From NCBI GenBank assembly GCA_003161495.1, contig PMOP01000399.1, forward strand, positions 1-10,173: a stretch of 10,173 bases of DNA. Direction: 5' to 3'. Within the stretch, counting starts at the first letter, position 1; each line of letters begins with the position of its first letter. Below are positions 1-5,957 of this stretch, in pieces. A program made the position numbers and the translations under genes. The notes below the pieces were generated by a model. The model saw only the letters and a list, made by a program, of their open reading frames with translations, ran no database searches and was not told the DNA's origin. The stretch comes from Acidobacteriota bacterium (GTDB lineage: Bacteria; Acidobacteriota; Terriglobia; Acidiferrales; UBA7541).

Positions 1-1263
1 GTGGAAATCTCCGACGATGGAGCGGGAATTGACACAACCCGAGTGAAGAACAAGGCCATCGAGCGCGGCGTGATCACTGCCCAGCAGGCTGGCCGCATGA
101 GCGAAGGTGAAATCCTCAATCTCGTTTTCCTGCCGGGATTTTCCACCGCGGAAAAAGTGACCAATCTTTCGGGCCGCGGCGTCGGCATGGACGTGGTGAA
201 AACCAACATCGACCGCGTCAACGGGACCGTCGACCTGCAAAGCCATCTCGGAAAAGGCACGACCATAAAAATCAAGATTCCCCTGACCCTGGCGATCGTC
301 CGGGCCGTGATTATTCAGAGCAACGGCAATCGATTCGCCATTCCTCAGGTCAACATTCAGGAATTGGTTCGCCTGGATTCGGACAAAGTTCGCACGGAAA
401 TCGAATCCGTTCACGGCGTTCCGGTGTACCGCATGCGCGGGCGCCTGCTTCCCCTTCTGTATCTGAGCAAAGAGCTCAAGCTGGCAAAACAGGCCGGCGG
501 CGAAATTGACGAAGACGCAGCCACCAATATCGTCGTGCTTCAGGCGAACGACCATCCATTTGGCCTGGTCGTGAATGAGATCAACGACTCGGAAGAAATT
601 GTGGTCAAGCCGCTGAGCAAACAGTTGCGCGGGCTCAAGATTTTTGCGGGCGCGACGATCATGGGCGACGGCAAGGTGGCCCTGATTCTGGACGTGGTCG
701 GCCTGGCGCAAAACGCCAGTATTTTCTCGGAAGCCAGCGACAAAGCGCTTGCGGAAAAAACCGCCGAAGTGCTCGCGGCGCAGGACCAAAGCAAGACCGA
801 AAAACAAACGTTCCTGCTCTTTGCCGGGCCGGACGACAGCCGCATGGCGCTGCCGCTAAGCACGGTGGCGCGCCTGGAGGAATTCCGCGCCGCGACCGTT
901 GAAAAATCCGGCGACGAATGGGTGGTGCAATACCGCGGGAAGATCCTTCCGCTGCTGCGCCTCGATGTCGTTTTGGAAGAGAGAAGAGAACGAGTGCGCC
1001 ATTCCAGAAAATCCAAACAGGCGGACCCTCTGCAAGTGCTCGTTTGCAATGACCAGGGGCGAACTCTGGGAATCGTCGTGGACAGGATTCTGGACATTAT
1101 AGAGGACCGGGCGGAAGTGAAAGCCCCGGCCACGCGCGAAGGCATTCTCCACGCGGTGGTGATCAATGAACGGGTGACGGAACTCATCGATATTCCCGCC
1201 CTGCAGAAAATCGCCGAGGCCAATCGCAGTCTATCCCATCAGCAAGCGGAGGTTATCGGCTGA
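1..1263 (+). CDS. cheA: Chemotaxis histidine kinase CheA, 3' part (ATPase plus two CheW-like domains)
   Basis: CheA autophosphorylates on a His in its P1 domain and passes phosphate to CheY and CheB; it works in cytoplasmic arrays with CheW and chemoreceptors. The window opens inside the gene, so the first GTG is taken as an internal Val codon. Visible domains: the second half of the HATPase domain (residues 1 to about 95), with G1 box SDDGAGID at 4-11, G2-type box GRGVGMDVV at 58-66 and GKGTT at 84-88; a first CheW-like (P5) domain at about 97-237; a charged linker; and a second CheW-like domain at about 269-405, starting KQTFLLFAGPDDSRMALPL. The P1, dimerisation and N-box regions lie upstream, outside the window. 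Two CheW-like domains instead of one is an extended CheA architecture. The stop codon is followed after 3 bases by cheW, so the two are probably cotranscribed and translationally close. The family call is very secure; the number of upstream domains is unknown. Confidence 0.95.
   Translation: MEISDDGAGIDTTRVKNKAIERGVITAQQAGRMSEGEILNLVFLPGFSTAEKVTNLSGRGVGMDVVKTNIDRVNGTVDLQSHLGKGTTIKIKIPLTLAIVRAVIIQSNGNRFAIPQVNIQELVRLDSDKVRTEIESVHGVPVYRMRGRLLPLLYLSKELKLAKQAGGEIDEDAATNIVVLQANDHPFGLVVNEINDSEEIVVKPLSKQLRGLKIFAGATIMGDGKVALILDVVGLAQNASIFSEASDKALAEKTAEVLAAQDQSKTEKQTFLLFAGPDDSRMALPLSTVARLEEFRAATVEKSGDEWVVQYRGKILPLLRLDVVLEERRERVRHSRKSKQADPLQVLVCNDQGRTLGIVVDRILDIIEDRAEVKAPATREGILHAVVINERVTELIDIPALQKIAEANRSLSHQQAEVIG
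1248..1252 (+). promoter_or_regulatory. Ribosome binding site of cheW inside the end of cheA
   Basis: GGAGG lies 14 bases ahead of the cheW ATG at 1267 and overlaps the last cheA codons. The spacing is a little long, which fits translational coupling with termination of cheA at 1261-1263. It supports the ATG at 1267 as the cheW start. Confidence 0.5.
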
Positions 1264-1266
1264 TCC

Positions 1267-1722
1267 ATGGCGCAAACCCATCAGTTCTGCACGTTCTATC
1301 TCGACAAGCTGCTGTTCGGCGTGAACCTGGAAAAAGTTCAGGAAGTCATCCGCTACCTGGAAATCACGCAGATTCCCCTGGCTCCCCGTGTCGTCAGCGG
1401 GCTCATGAATCTTCGTGGGCAAATTGTTACTGGCCTGGACTTGAGAAGGCGTCTCGATCTGCCAGACCGGACCGACAGCGCCGCCCCGATGAACGTTGTG
1501 ATACGAAGCGCCGACGGCGCGGTCAGCCTGCTGGTCGACGAAATCGGCGATGTCGTGGAAGTCACCGACGAATCCTTCGAGCGCCCTCCAGAAACTTTGC
1601 ACGGCAAAGTGCGCGAGGTCATTCTCGGGGTTCATAAACTCGACAAGCAATTGATGCATGTCTTGAATACCGAAAAGGCGTGCGAAACGGCGGAGACTGT
1701 GTCGTCGGGCCCCAATCCGTAA
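1267..1722 (+). CDS. cheW: Chemotaxis coupling protein CheW
   Basis: CheW is the cytoplasmic adaptor that links chemoreceptor tips to CheA. The 151-residue product is of normal length for a single-domain CheW. It shows the expected pattern: an N-terminal beta strand FCTFYLDKLLFGVNLEKVQEV, the conserved NLRG segment at about 48-51 followed by IVTGLDLRRRL, and the second barrel half with LLVDEIGDVVEV. The start at 1267 follows the cheA stop by 3 bases, with a GGAGG upstream. The C-terminal tail after VLNTEK (about 16 residues, ETAETVSSGPNP end) is low in order-promoting residues and probably disordered. It belongs to the same operon as cheA. The receptor it would couple to may have been the neighbouring mcp, which now lacks its CheW-binding tip, so this CheW would need other receptors encoded elsewhere. 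Confidence 0.95.
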   Translation: MAQTHQFCTFYLDKLLFGVNLEKVQEVIRYLEITQIPLAPRVVSGLMNLRGQIVTGLDLRRRLDLPDRTDSAAPMNVVIRSADGAVSLLVDEIGDVVEVTDESFERPPETLHGKVREVILGVHKLDKQLMHVLNTEKACETAETVSSGPNP

Positions 1723-1944
1723 AGCCAAATGGGTCTACCTTACTAAAACTCTGCTGGATCAGTCCGGGGGGAGGCAGATTGTCCTGTCGAAATATCTCTC
1801 GGAAGAAAAGGGAGGCACGGAGCGGAAACGTCGAAGGCCTCCTGCTCGCCGCATACGGCACCCCATGTGCTGCCAAAACGCAAGTTGTTGGGTTTGAGCT
1901 CGACTTGGTTTTCAAACTTTGAGCACTATTGAGGAGAATAGAAA
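1723..1944 (+). other. Gap between cheW and the mcp-cheB chimera
   Basis: I see no gene in these 222 bases. There is a short hairpin candidate at 1848-1859 (GCCG, loop CATA, CGGC) without a following T-run, and an 11-base palindrome TCAAA-C-TTTGA at 1912-1922 just before the ribosome binding site. I could not find a convincing -35/-10 pair or a sigma28-type flagellar promoter. The gap breaks the tight cheA-cheW packing, so the downstream gene may have its own promoter here. Confidence 0.4.
1931..1936 (+). promoter_or_regulatory. Ribosome binding site of the mcp-cheB chimera
   Basis: GAGGAG sits 8 bases before the ATG at 1945, a near-ideal Shine-Dalgarno placement. It fixes the start of the chimeric gene and shows that the N-terminal end of the chimera is a genuine intact mcp start. 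Confidence 0.75.
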
Positions 1945-3348
1945 ATGAAACTTACTATCGGTAGAAAACTCGGACTTGGTTTTGCAACATTGCTCTGTCT
2001 CATGATCGTCAGTTCCGGACTAGCCTATTCAAGATTGCGCGAGATCCGGAGGACCGAAACCAGACTGATAGAAGTCCGAGTTCCTTCCCAGAAATTACCA
2101 ATCGACCTAGAGAGGGACCTGAATCAGTCACAGAATAAAGGACGGCAGGTCATCCTTGCAGGTGCGGACCCAGTTAGAAAAGAAGCTGCGGAAAAGAAAT
2201 ACGAGGACATCTGGAAGGACGTCGACAAAGATATCGCCGCGGTCGACGAATATGCCCCGAAGTGGACCCTTCAAGAAAACCGTGACCTGTGGAATAAGGC
2301 CAAGGAAAATATACCAAAGCTTCATGACACTCAGAGAGCGGCGATGTCCATTGCAAGTAGTGGCACCGGCGAAGCGATTATCAAGTCGGGAATCGAATTT
2401 ACGGATAGAGCCACCTCCTCGAATGATGCCGCCATAGCAAGCTTGAAGGAGTTGGCAGATTCGTTCACATTCTTGCTTCATCAAAATGAAGAAGAACTTG
2501 CTGCGGCGAATAGTTCAGCGGCCTATACGTTGCTAATAGCCGCTCTGGTAGGTCTTGGCATTGGCATCGGCGTGGCAGCTTACATGGGCCGCAGCATCTC
2601 GGCGAGCACCTCGGCCGTCCTGAGCAAGGCGGAAGCAATCGCCGCAGGCGACTTGACGAGCGAAGACGTTAAAGTGAGCAGCGAGGATGAACTTGGCGAC
2701 TTGGCCACCGCCATGAACAAGATGCAAGCCAGCCTGACAAAAATGATTATTTCCGTTTCCGAAAACGCGCAACAAGTAGCGAACGCCAGCGAAGAATTCT
2801 CCGCCGTCAGCCAACAAATTACAACCAATTCCGAGGAAACCTCCGCGCAGGCCAACGTTGTTTCCAACGCCATCTTTACAATGCTTCTGGCCAAGCGTCT
2901 TGCCACCAAGTGCGCCCTGCCTGTGCGGGAGTGCAAGGCGGGCGATTTGCTAATCCCTTCTACCGTTTGGATCGCGCCCGGCGACTATCATATGGTCGTG
3001 CAAAATGACAATCACCTTATGCGCCTGGGCACGCATCAAGGGCCTCGGGAAAACTTTTGCCGCCCGTCGGTGGATGTTCTGTTCCGCTCCGTCGCCGCCG
3101 TATATGGTGCAAGCGCCTTGGGCGTGATTCTGACCGGCATGGGACAAGATGGATTGAAAGGGTGCGAAGCGCTTAGCGCAGCGGGCGCATCTATAATCGT
3201 TCAGGACGAGGCCAGCAGCGTCGTCTGGGGCATGCCGGGTTTTGTGGCGCGCGCAGGATTGGCCGAAAAAGTCTTGCCTCTCGATCAAATTGGCAACGAA
3301 ATCATTCGCCGCGTCGCTGCTCAGCCTTCTTTTCAATTGACCCACTAA
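1945..3348 (+). CDS. Chimeric ORF: truncated chemoreceptor fused in frame to a truncated CheB methylesterase
   Basis: This is a single 467-residue ORF. Residues 1 to about 308 are a methyl-accepting chemotaxis protein: membrane segment 1 at about 9-28, a helical periplasmic 4HB-type sensor at about 30-190, membrane segment 2 at about 194-215, HAMP at about 216-268, then the start of the methylation helix ending ETSAQANVVSNA. Residues 310-467 are the C-terminal half of CheB, starting IFTMLLAKRL and containing VWIAPGDYHM, RPSVDVLF, VILTGMGQDG (D402 aligns with the catalytic Asp) and EASSVVWGMP. The whole MCP signalling hairpin that binds CheW and CheA is absent. So are the CheB receiver domain and the GASTGG (Ser) and QHMP (His) parts of the esterase site. 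The remaining CheB part, 158 residues, matches what follows QHMP in a normal CheB. I infer an in-frame deletion joining adjacent mcp and cheB genes. The product may be membrane-inserted but should neither signal normally nor demethylate receptors. An assembly join cannot be excluded. Confidence 0.85.
   Translation: MKLTIGRKLGLGFATLLCLMIVSSGLAYSRLREIRRTETRLIEVRVPSQKLPIDLERDLNQSQNKGRQVILAGADPVRKEAAEKKYEDIWKDVDKDIAAVDEYAPKWTLQENRDLWNKAKENIPKLHDTQRAAMSIASSGTGEAIIKSGIEFTDRATSSNDAAIASLKELADSFTFLLHQNEEELAAANSSAAYTLLIAALVGLGIGIGVAAYMGRSISASTSAVLSKAEAIAAGDLTSEDVKVSSEDELGDLATAMNKMQASLTKMIISVSENAQQVANASEEFSAVSQQITTNSEETSAQANVVSNAIFTMLLAKRLATKCALPVRECKAGDLLIPSTVWIAPGDYHMVVQNDNHLMRLGTHQGPRENFCRPSVDVLFRSVAAVYGASALGVILTGMGQDGLKGCEALSAAGASIIVQDEASSVVWGMPGFVARAGLAEKVLPLDQIGNEIIRRVAAQPSFQLTH
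2872..3348 (+). pseudogene. cheB: cheB remnant: C-terminal half of protein-glutamate methylesterase
   Basis: CheB removes methyl groups from receptor glutamates during adaptation; its activity is controlled by an N-terminal receiver domain. Only the part downstream of the catalytic His is present here, fused to the mcp reading frame. The retained motifs are the IAPGDYHM strand, RPSVDVLFRSV, the GVILTGMGQDG loop with the catalytic Asp (codon at 3148-3150), and the C-terminal EASSVVWGMPGFVARAGLAE segment. It has no start codon or ribosome binding site of its own at the join, so it can be made only as part of the fusion. Two of three triad residues are gone, so catalysis is not expected. Its reading frame is otherwise undamaged, with no stop or frameshift, which points to a recent event, a retained structural role, or an assembly artefact. 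Confidence 0.8.
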
Positions 3349-3509
3349 TTCTGTCCCCCCCAGTCTGGTCCTTCATGGGCCCTCCAACCTCGAACCCGGG
3401 AGAAGGCATCCTAAGACACCAGCAAATGGAATCCCGGCAGCTAATCGAGGCAACAGATAGGTGGAATTTCGCCGGGTCCGTTGTTACTATCCATCTGTTG
3501 GAGAAAACC
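3349..3509 (+). other. Intergenic region before the GWxTD gene
   Basis: These 161 bases carry no recognisable gene. The frame of the following gene is open from 3375, but that extension lacks a ribosome binding site and would bury the signal peptide, so I treat it as noncoding. I see no strong intrinsic terminator after the chimera; a C-rich run lies at about 3355-3361. No confident promoter hexamers were found. Confidence 0.4.
3500..3504 (+). promoter_or_regulatory. Ribosome binding site deciding the start of the GWxTD gene
   Basis: GGAGA lies 5 bases before the ATG at 3510. It selects this ATG over an upstream in-frame ATG at 3375, and the protein then begins directly with a signal peptide. 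A second in-frame ATG at 3519 is possible but has worse spacing. Confidence 0.65.
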
Positions 3510-5654
3510 ATGGCCCACATGTCCCAAATAAGCAGCTTTGGGATCGCGAAACGCATAGCCCGCGCAACAGGTTTCCTGGTGATTTCGACCCTGTTCGTTC
3601 CCGCCGCTGTCCCGCCGGCCGCGGCTCAAAAACAGAAACTTGAAAAGGGTTACAAGGAATGGCTTGAGCGGGACGTGGCTTATATCATCACCAAGGACGA
3701 ACGGAATACTTTTTTGAGACTGACTTCCGACGCAACACGCGACCAGTTTATTCAAAATTTTTGGGAAATTCGCAATCCGTCGCCGGGCTCGCCCGAGAAC
3801 CAGTATAAGGATGAAATTTACAAGCGCATCGCCTACGCCAACGCGCACTACGGCACAGGCTCAGGCAGTGAGGGGTGGCACACGGATCGGGGGCAGACCT
3901 ACATCACGCTTGGCCCGCCGAAACAAATCGAGAAACATTATGGCGCGCCGAATCTTCTGCCCATGGAGATTTGGTTTTACTCCGACGCAAATCCCGCGCT
4001 TCCTACTTTCTTCTACGTCCTGTTTTACCAGCGCGACAACGTCGGTGATTTCCGCTTTTACAGCCCATCCATGGATGGGCCGGACAAACTCGTTACCGGC
4101 ACGGAAGCGATAAATGATCCTCAGGCCGCGCTGCATATGATCACATCCTCCGTCGGCCCCGAAGTCGCACACATCGCGCAGACCTTGATTCCCGGCGAAC
4201 CGTTGGACCCTAATGGCAGGATAGGACTGCAATCGGATTTGGTCCTGGCCCGCCTGAAAAATCTGGCAAACCAACCTGTCAATTTGGAGGAACTCGATCA
4301 CCGCCGCCAATTGGTTGCGACGGTGACTTCGCGGCTGGTCGTGGAATCCAAGGATCTGGATATTGTCCGCATGCCGGTGCGAGATTCCCGAGGAATAACG
4401 CGTTTGGATTACGCTATCCGCCTGAGGAATTCTGGCGATCTGGCCATCAAGCGGGACGAAAAAGGCAACGACACGTTTGCGGTGGATGTTCGCGTTCAAG
4501 TGCTTACGCCGGAAGGAAAACTCATATTTACCCAGCAAAAATCGGTCACGGGAGATCTGGGCCCGCACCGCACCGATGAAGGCCAGAAACAGGGATTCGG
4601 ATATGAAGGCCTTCTTCCTTTGCCTCCGGGGAAATACCATCTGGATTTTCTGGTCACCGATACGGCGAAAAAAATTGGCTTTCATGGCGCGCGCGACGTG
4701 GATATTCCCGGATACGCGGACAACACATTTGTAATTCCGGCGGTCCTGCCTTTTTCCATCGCGGAGCCGGTCGATCGAGCCAAAGATGGACTCATACCTT
4801 TCGCCATGGCGGGATTAAGATTTAAACCGCTAGGAACGAATGCTCTATTCTTTAACCAGTCTCAAGACCTCAATGTGGCCTATCAGATTTGGGCTCCGCC
4901 CAAGGATCCCCATGCAAATGCCGGGGAAAAACTCGACGTGGAATACGCGCTGGGTGATCCCGCCGTCGTCCAACACGTGACCGTGATTAAGGATTCGGTC
5001 GACATGGGTTCCTTCACTCCATCCGGCGTGCTAGTGAATGGAAAAAAAATCCCCCTGGCGGATCAATCCGAGGGCAATTACCTCTTCACTGTTTCTGTCG
5101 CTCACCCAGGAAGCCCTTTGAAGGCTCATTCCGCATTGTCATTCCAAATTCTAGGCGACGTTGCGGCCAATTCCCCCGTCGATGTGGATGAGCCGGCGAT
5201 CGATGTGGATGAGGCCAGGGGAGTCCTCGATGAGGAGAGGGCGCTGTGCTACGTGGCGCAAGGCCTCACGAACGATGCTCGCTCCTTGTTTCGCATTGCT
5301 CTCCACAAAAATCATGAGGACGAAATAGCACGCGCCCACCTTGTCGATGCCTATTACACGCTGAAGGCCTACTCTGCGGTAGTGAGCCTCCTGGATGATT
5401 CCGGCGTAACCACTGGCACGGATTCCGATACAATCGTCAAAATTGCCGAGAGCTTGCTCACCACCGGGGATACCACTAGAACACTTTCCTTCCTCCAGGA
5501 CGCTATTCAAACTCGTCCTCAGGATGGGCCTCTTTACCTGGCCCTGGCGGACTGCTACCGCCAGATGGGCAACGCCAAAAAAGAGAAAGAGATGTTGACC
5601 AAAGGCCAATCACTGTTGAAAACAGGGCCAAGCGCGCCATCCTCAAATCCTTAG
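3510..5654 (+). CDS. Secreted GWxTD-domain protein with C-terminal TPR-like region
   Basis: The 714-residue product begins with a signal peptide: a basic start, a hydrophobic core GFLVISTLFV, and probable cleavage after PPAAA at about residue 39. The mature part shows the signature of the GWxTD family, common in Acidobacteriota and of unknown biochemical function: a WLERDVAYIIT segment, then DQFIQNFWEIRNPSPGSPENQY, then GWHTDRGQTYITLGPP with the name-giving GWHTD at residues 122-126. A long beta-rich middle (about 280-560) resembles extracytoplasmic Ig-like or jelly-roll folds by its alternating pattern, but I cannot name a domain. After an acidic linker containing a short repeat, residues about 574-705 are helical and TPR-like (ERALCYVAQGLTNDARSLFRIAL, then DGPLYLALADCYRQMGNAKKEKEML). 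It is probably periplasmic or outer-membrane associated, acting through protein contacts. The start is fixed by GGAGA and the signal peptide. The family call is secure; the role is not known. Confidence 0.88.
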   Translation: MAHMSQISSFGIAKRIARATGFLVISTLFVPAAVPPAAAQKQKLEKGYKEWLERDVAYIITKDERNTFLRLTSDATRDQFIQNFWEIRNPSPGSPENQYKDEIYKRIAYANAHYGTGSGSEGWHTDRGQTYITLGPPKQIEKHYGAPNLLPMEIWFYSDANPALPTFFYVLFYQRDNVGDFRFYSPSMDGPDKLVTGTEAINDPQAALHMITSSVGPEVAHIAQTLIPGEPLDPNGRIGLQSDLVLARLKNLANQPVNLEELDHRRQLVATVTSRLVVESKDLDIVRMPVRDSRGITRLDYAIRLRNSGDLAIKRDEKGNDTFAVDVRVQVLTPEGKLIFTQQKSVTGDLGPHRTDEGQKQGFGYEGLLPLPPGKYHLDFLVTDTAKKIGFHGARDVDIPGYADNTFVIPAVLPFSIAEPVDRAKDGLIPFAMAGLRFKPLGTNALFFNQSQDLNVAYQIWAPPKDPHANAGEKLDVEYALGDPAVVQHVTVIKDSVDMGSFTPSGVLVNGKKIPLADQSEGNYLFTVSVAHPGSPLKAHSALSFQILGDVAANSPVDVDEPAIDVDEARGVLDEERALCYVAQGLTNDARSLFRIALHKNHEDEIARAHLVDAYYTLKAYSAVVSLLDDSGVTTGTDSDTIVKIAESLLTTGDTTRTLSFLQDAIQTRPQDGPLYLALADCYRQMGNAKKEKEMLTKGQSLLKTGPSAPSSNP
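5179..5220 (+). repeat. Two-copy 21-base tandem repeat coding an acidic linker
   Basis: TCGATGTGGATGAG occurs at 5179-5192 and again at 5200-5213, exactly 21 bases apart. This gives two seven-residue units (VDVDEPA, IDVDEAR) at the boundary between the beta-rich middle and the TPR-like region of the GWxTD protein. The period is a multiple of three, so the frame is kept. It is probably an expandable flexible linker. Confidence 0.6.
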
Positions 5655-5725
5655 CCAAACAGGGCCGTCCGGCGCGAATTTTTTAATTATCCATATTCCT
5701 CATTCCTCAAAAAAATTATGGAATA

Positions 5726-5757
5726 AGGGTGTCCGACCCCGCATTCGGATGCACCCT
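5726..5757. repeat. Imperfect inverted repeat, possible operator or RNA hairpin
   Basis: AGGGTG-TCCGA (5726-5736) pairs with TCGGA-(TG)-CACCCT (5745-5757) across an eight-base spacer: 6 plus 5 pairs with a two-base bulge. No T-run follows on the + strand, so a terminator is unlikely. It could be a protein-binding site or a leftover terminator of the upstream gene. Confidence 0.35.
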
Positions 5758-5798
5758 GCCCCTGCCAGTAAAGAACTAGTCATACAGAATTAATTCAT

Positions 5799-5827
5799 TT
5801 GTAATTCAGCCGCATTTGGGATATGGT
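5799..5827 (+). promoter_or_regulatory. Candidate sigma70-type promoter of the TonB receptor
   Basis: TTGTAA (5799-5804) and TATGGT (5822-5827) are separated by exactly 17 bases, each matching four of six consensus positions. Transcription would start near 5834, just ahead of the hairpin at 5840. The match is weak and could be chance. Confidence 0.25.
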
Positions 5828-5839
5828 CCGCGTAGTTTA

Positions 5840-5873
5840 GGACGTCCCCTGGTTAGGGTCGTCCGTGCTTTTT
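5840..5873 (+). terminator. Terminator-like hairpin in the leader of the TonB receptor gene
   Basis: GGACG-T-CCC (5840-5848) pairs with GGG-T-CGTCC (5856-5864), with one T-T mismatch and a seven-base loop. Four bases later comes a five-T run at 5869-5873. This has the form of an intrinsic terminator, yet it lies only 85 bases before the receptor ATG. It may end transcription from upstream or act as an attenuator; no switching alternative structure was established. Confidence 0.35.
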
Positions 5874-5957
5874 CCCTTTCCGTGTCCGAAGGGTGTGGGG
5901 CTCAACGACGAGCCTATCAAAAAATATTTTAATCCGGAGAATGGGGGGTTCCTTGAT

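Larger units (their letters stand above)
5655..5957 (+). other. Gene-free region between the GWxTD gene and the TonB receptor
   Basis: I find no credible gene in these 303 bases. The receptor frame is open from a GTG at 5865, but it lacks a signal peptide there. In order the region holds: a weak GCCG/CGGC hairpin (5664-5673) followed by a six-T run at 5679-5684, a poor terminator candidate for the GWxTD gene; an A/T-only inverted repeat (AATTTTTT at 5677-5684, AAAAAATT at 5710-5717) around a tandem ATTCCTC pair at 5695-5708; an imperfect inverted repeat at 5726-5757; a possible promoter at 5799-5827; and a terminator-like hairpin at 5840-5873. The density of structure suggests a regulated leader for the receptor gene. 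Confidence 0.5.

Noticed and set aside
1231..1728. Long - strand ORF opposite cheW
   Set aside because: It mirrors cheW codon structure, has no recognisable domain, and overlaps a secure gene.
1912..1922. 11-base palindrome TCAAA-C-TTTGA as an operator
   Set aside because: It is short, A/T-rich and single-copy in what I checked; chance occurrence is likely.
3381..3405. tRNA T-arm-like GGGTTCGAG on the - strand
   Set aside because: The flanking bases do not form the five-pair T stem, and no anticodon or acceptor arms were found.
3375..3509. Upstream in-frame extension of the GWxTD gene from an ATG at 3375
   Set aside because: There is no ribosome binding site, the encoded residues look random, and it would place about 45 residues ahead of a clear signal peptide. 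GGAGA supports 3510.
3861..4685. 274-codon - strand ORF inside the GWxTD gene
   Set aside because: It is a shadow of codon bias in the opposite frame; the sequence is rich in Arg, Gln and Phe without family features, and no promoter or ribosome binding site is evident.
5677..5717. A/T-only inverted repeat as terminator of the GWxTD gene
   Set aside because: Eight A/T pairs around a 25-base loop are too unstable for an intrinsic terminator.
5865..5957. GTG start giving a longer TonB receptor
   Set aside because: The extension lies within leader hairpin sequence, lacks a Shine-Dalgarno site, and would bury the signal peptide starting at 5958.
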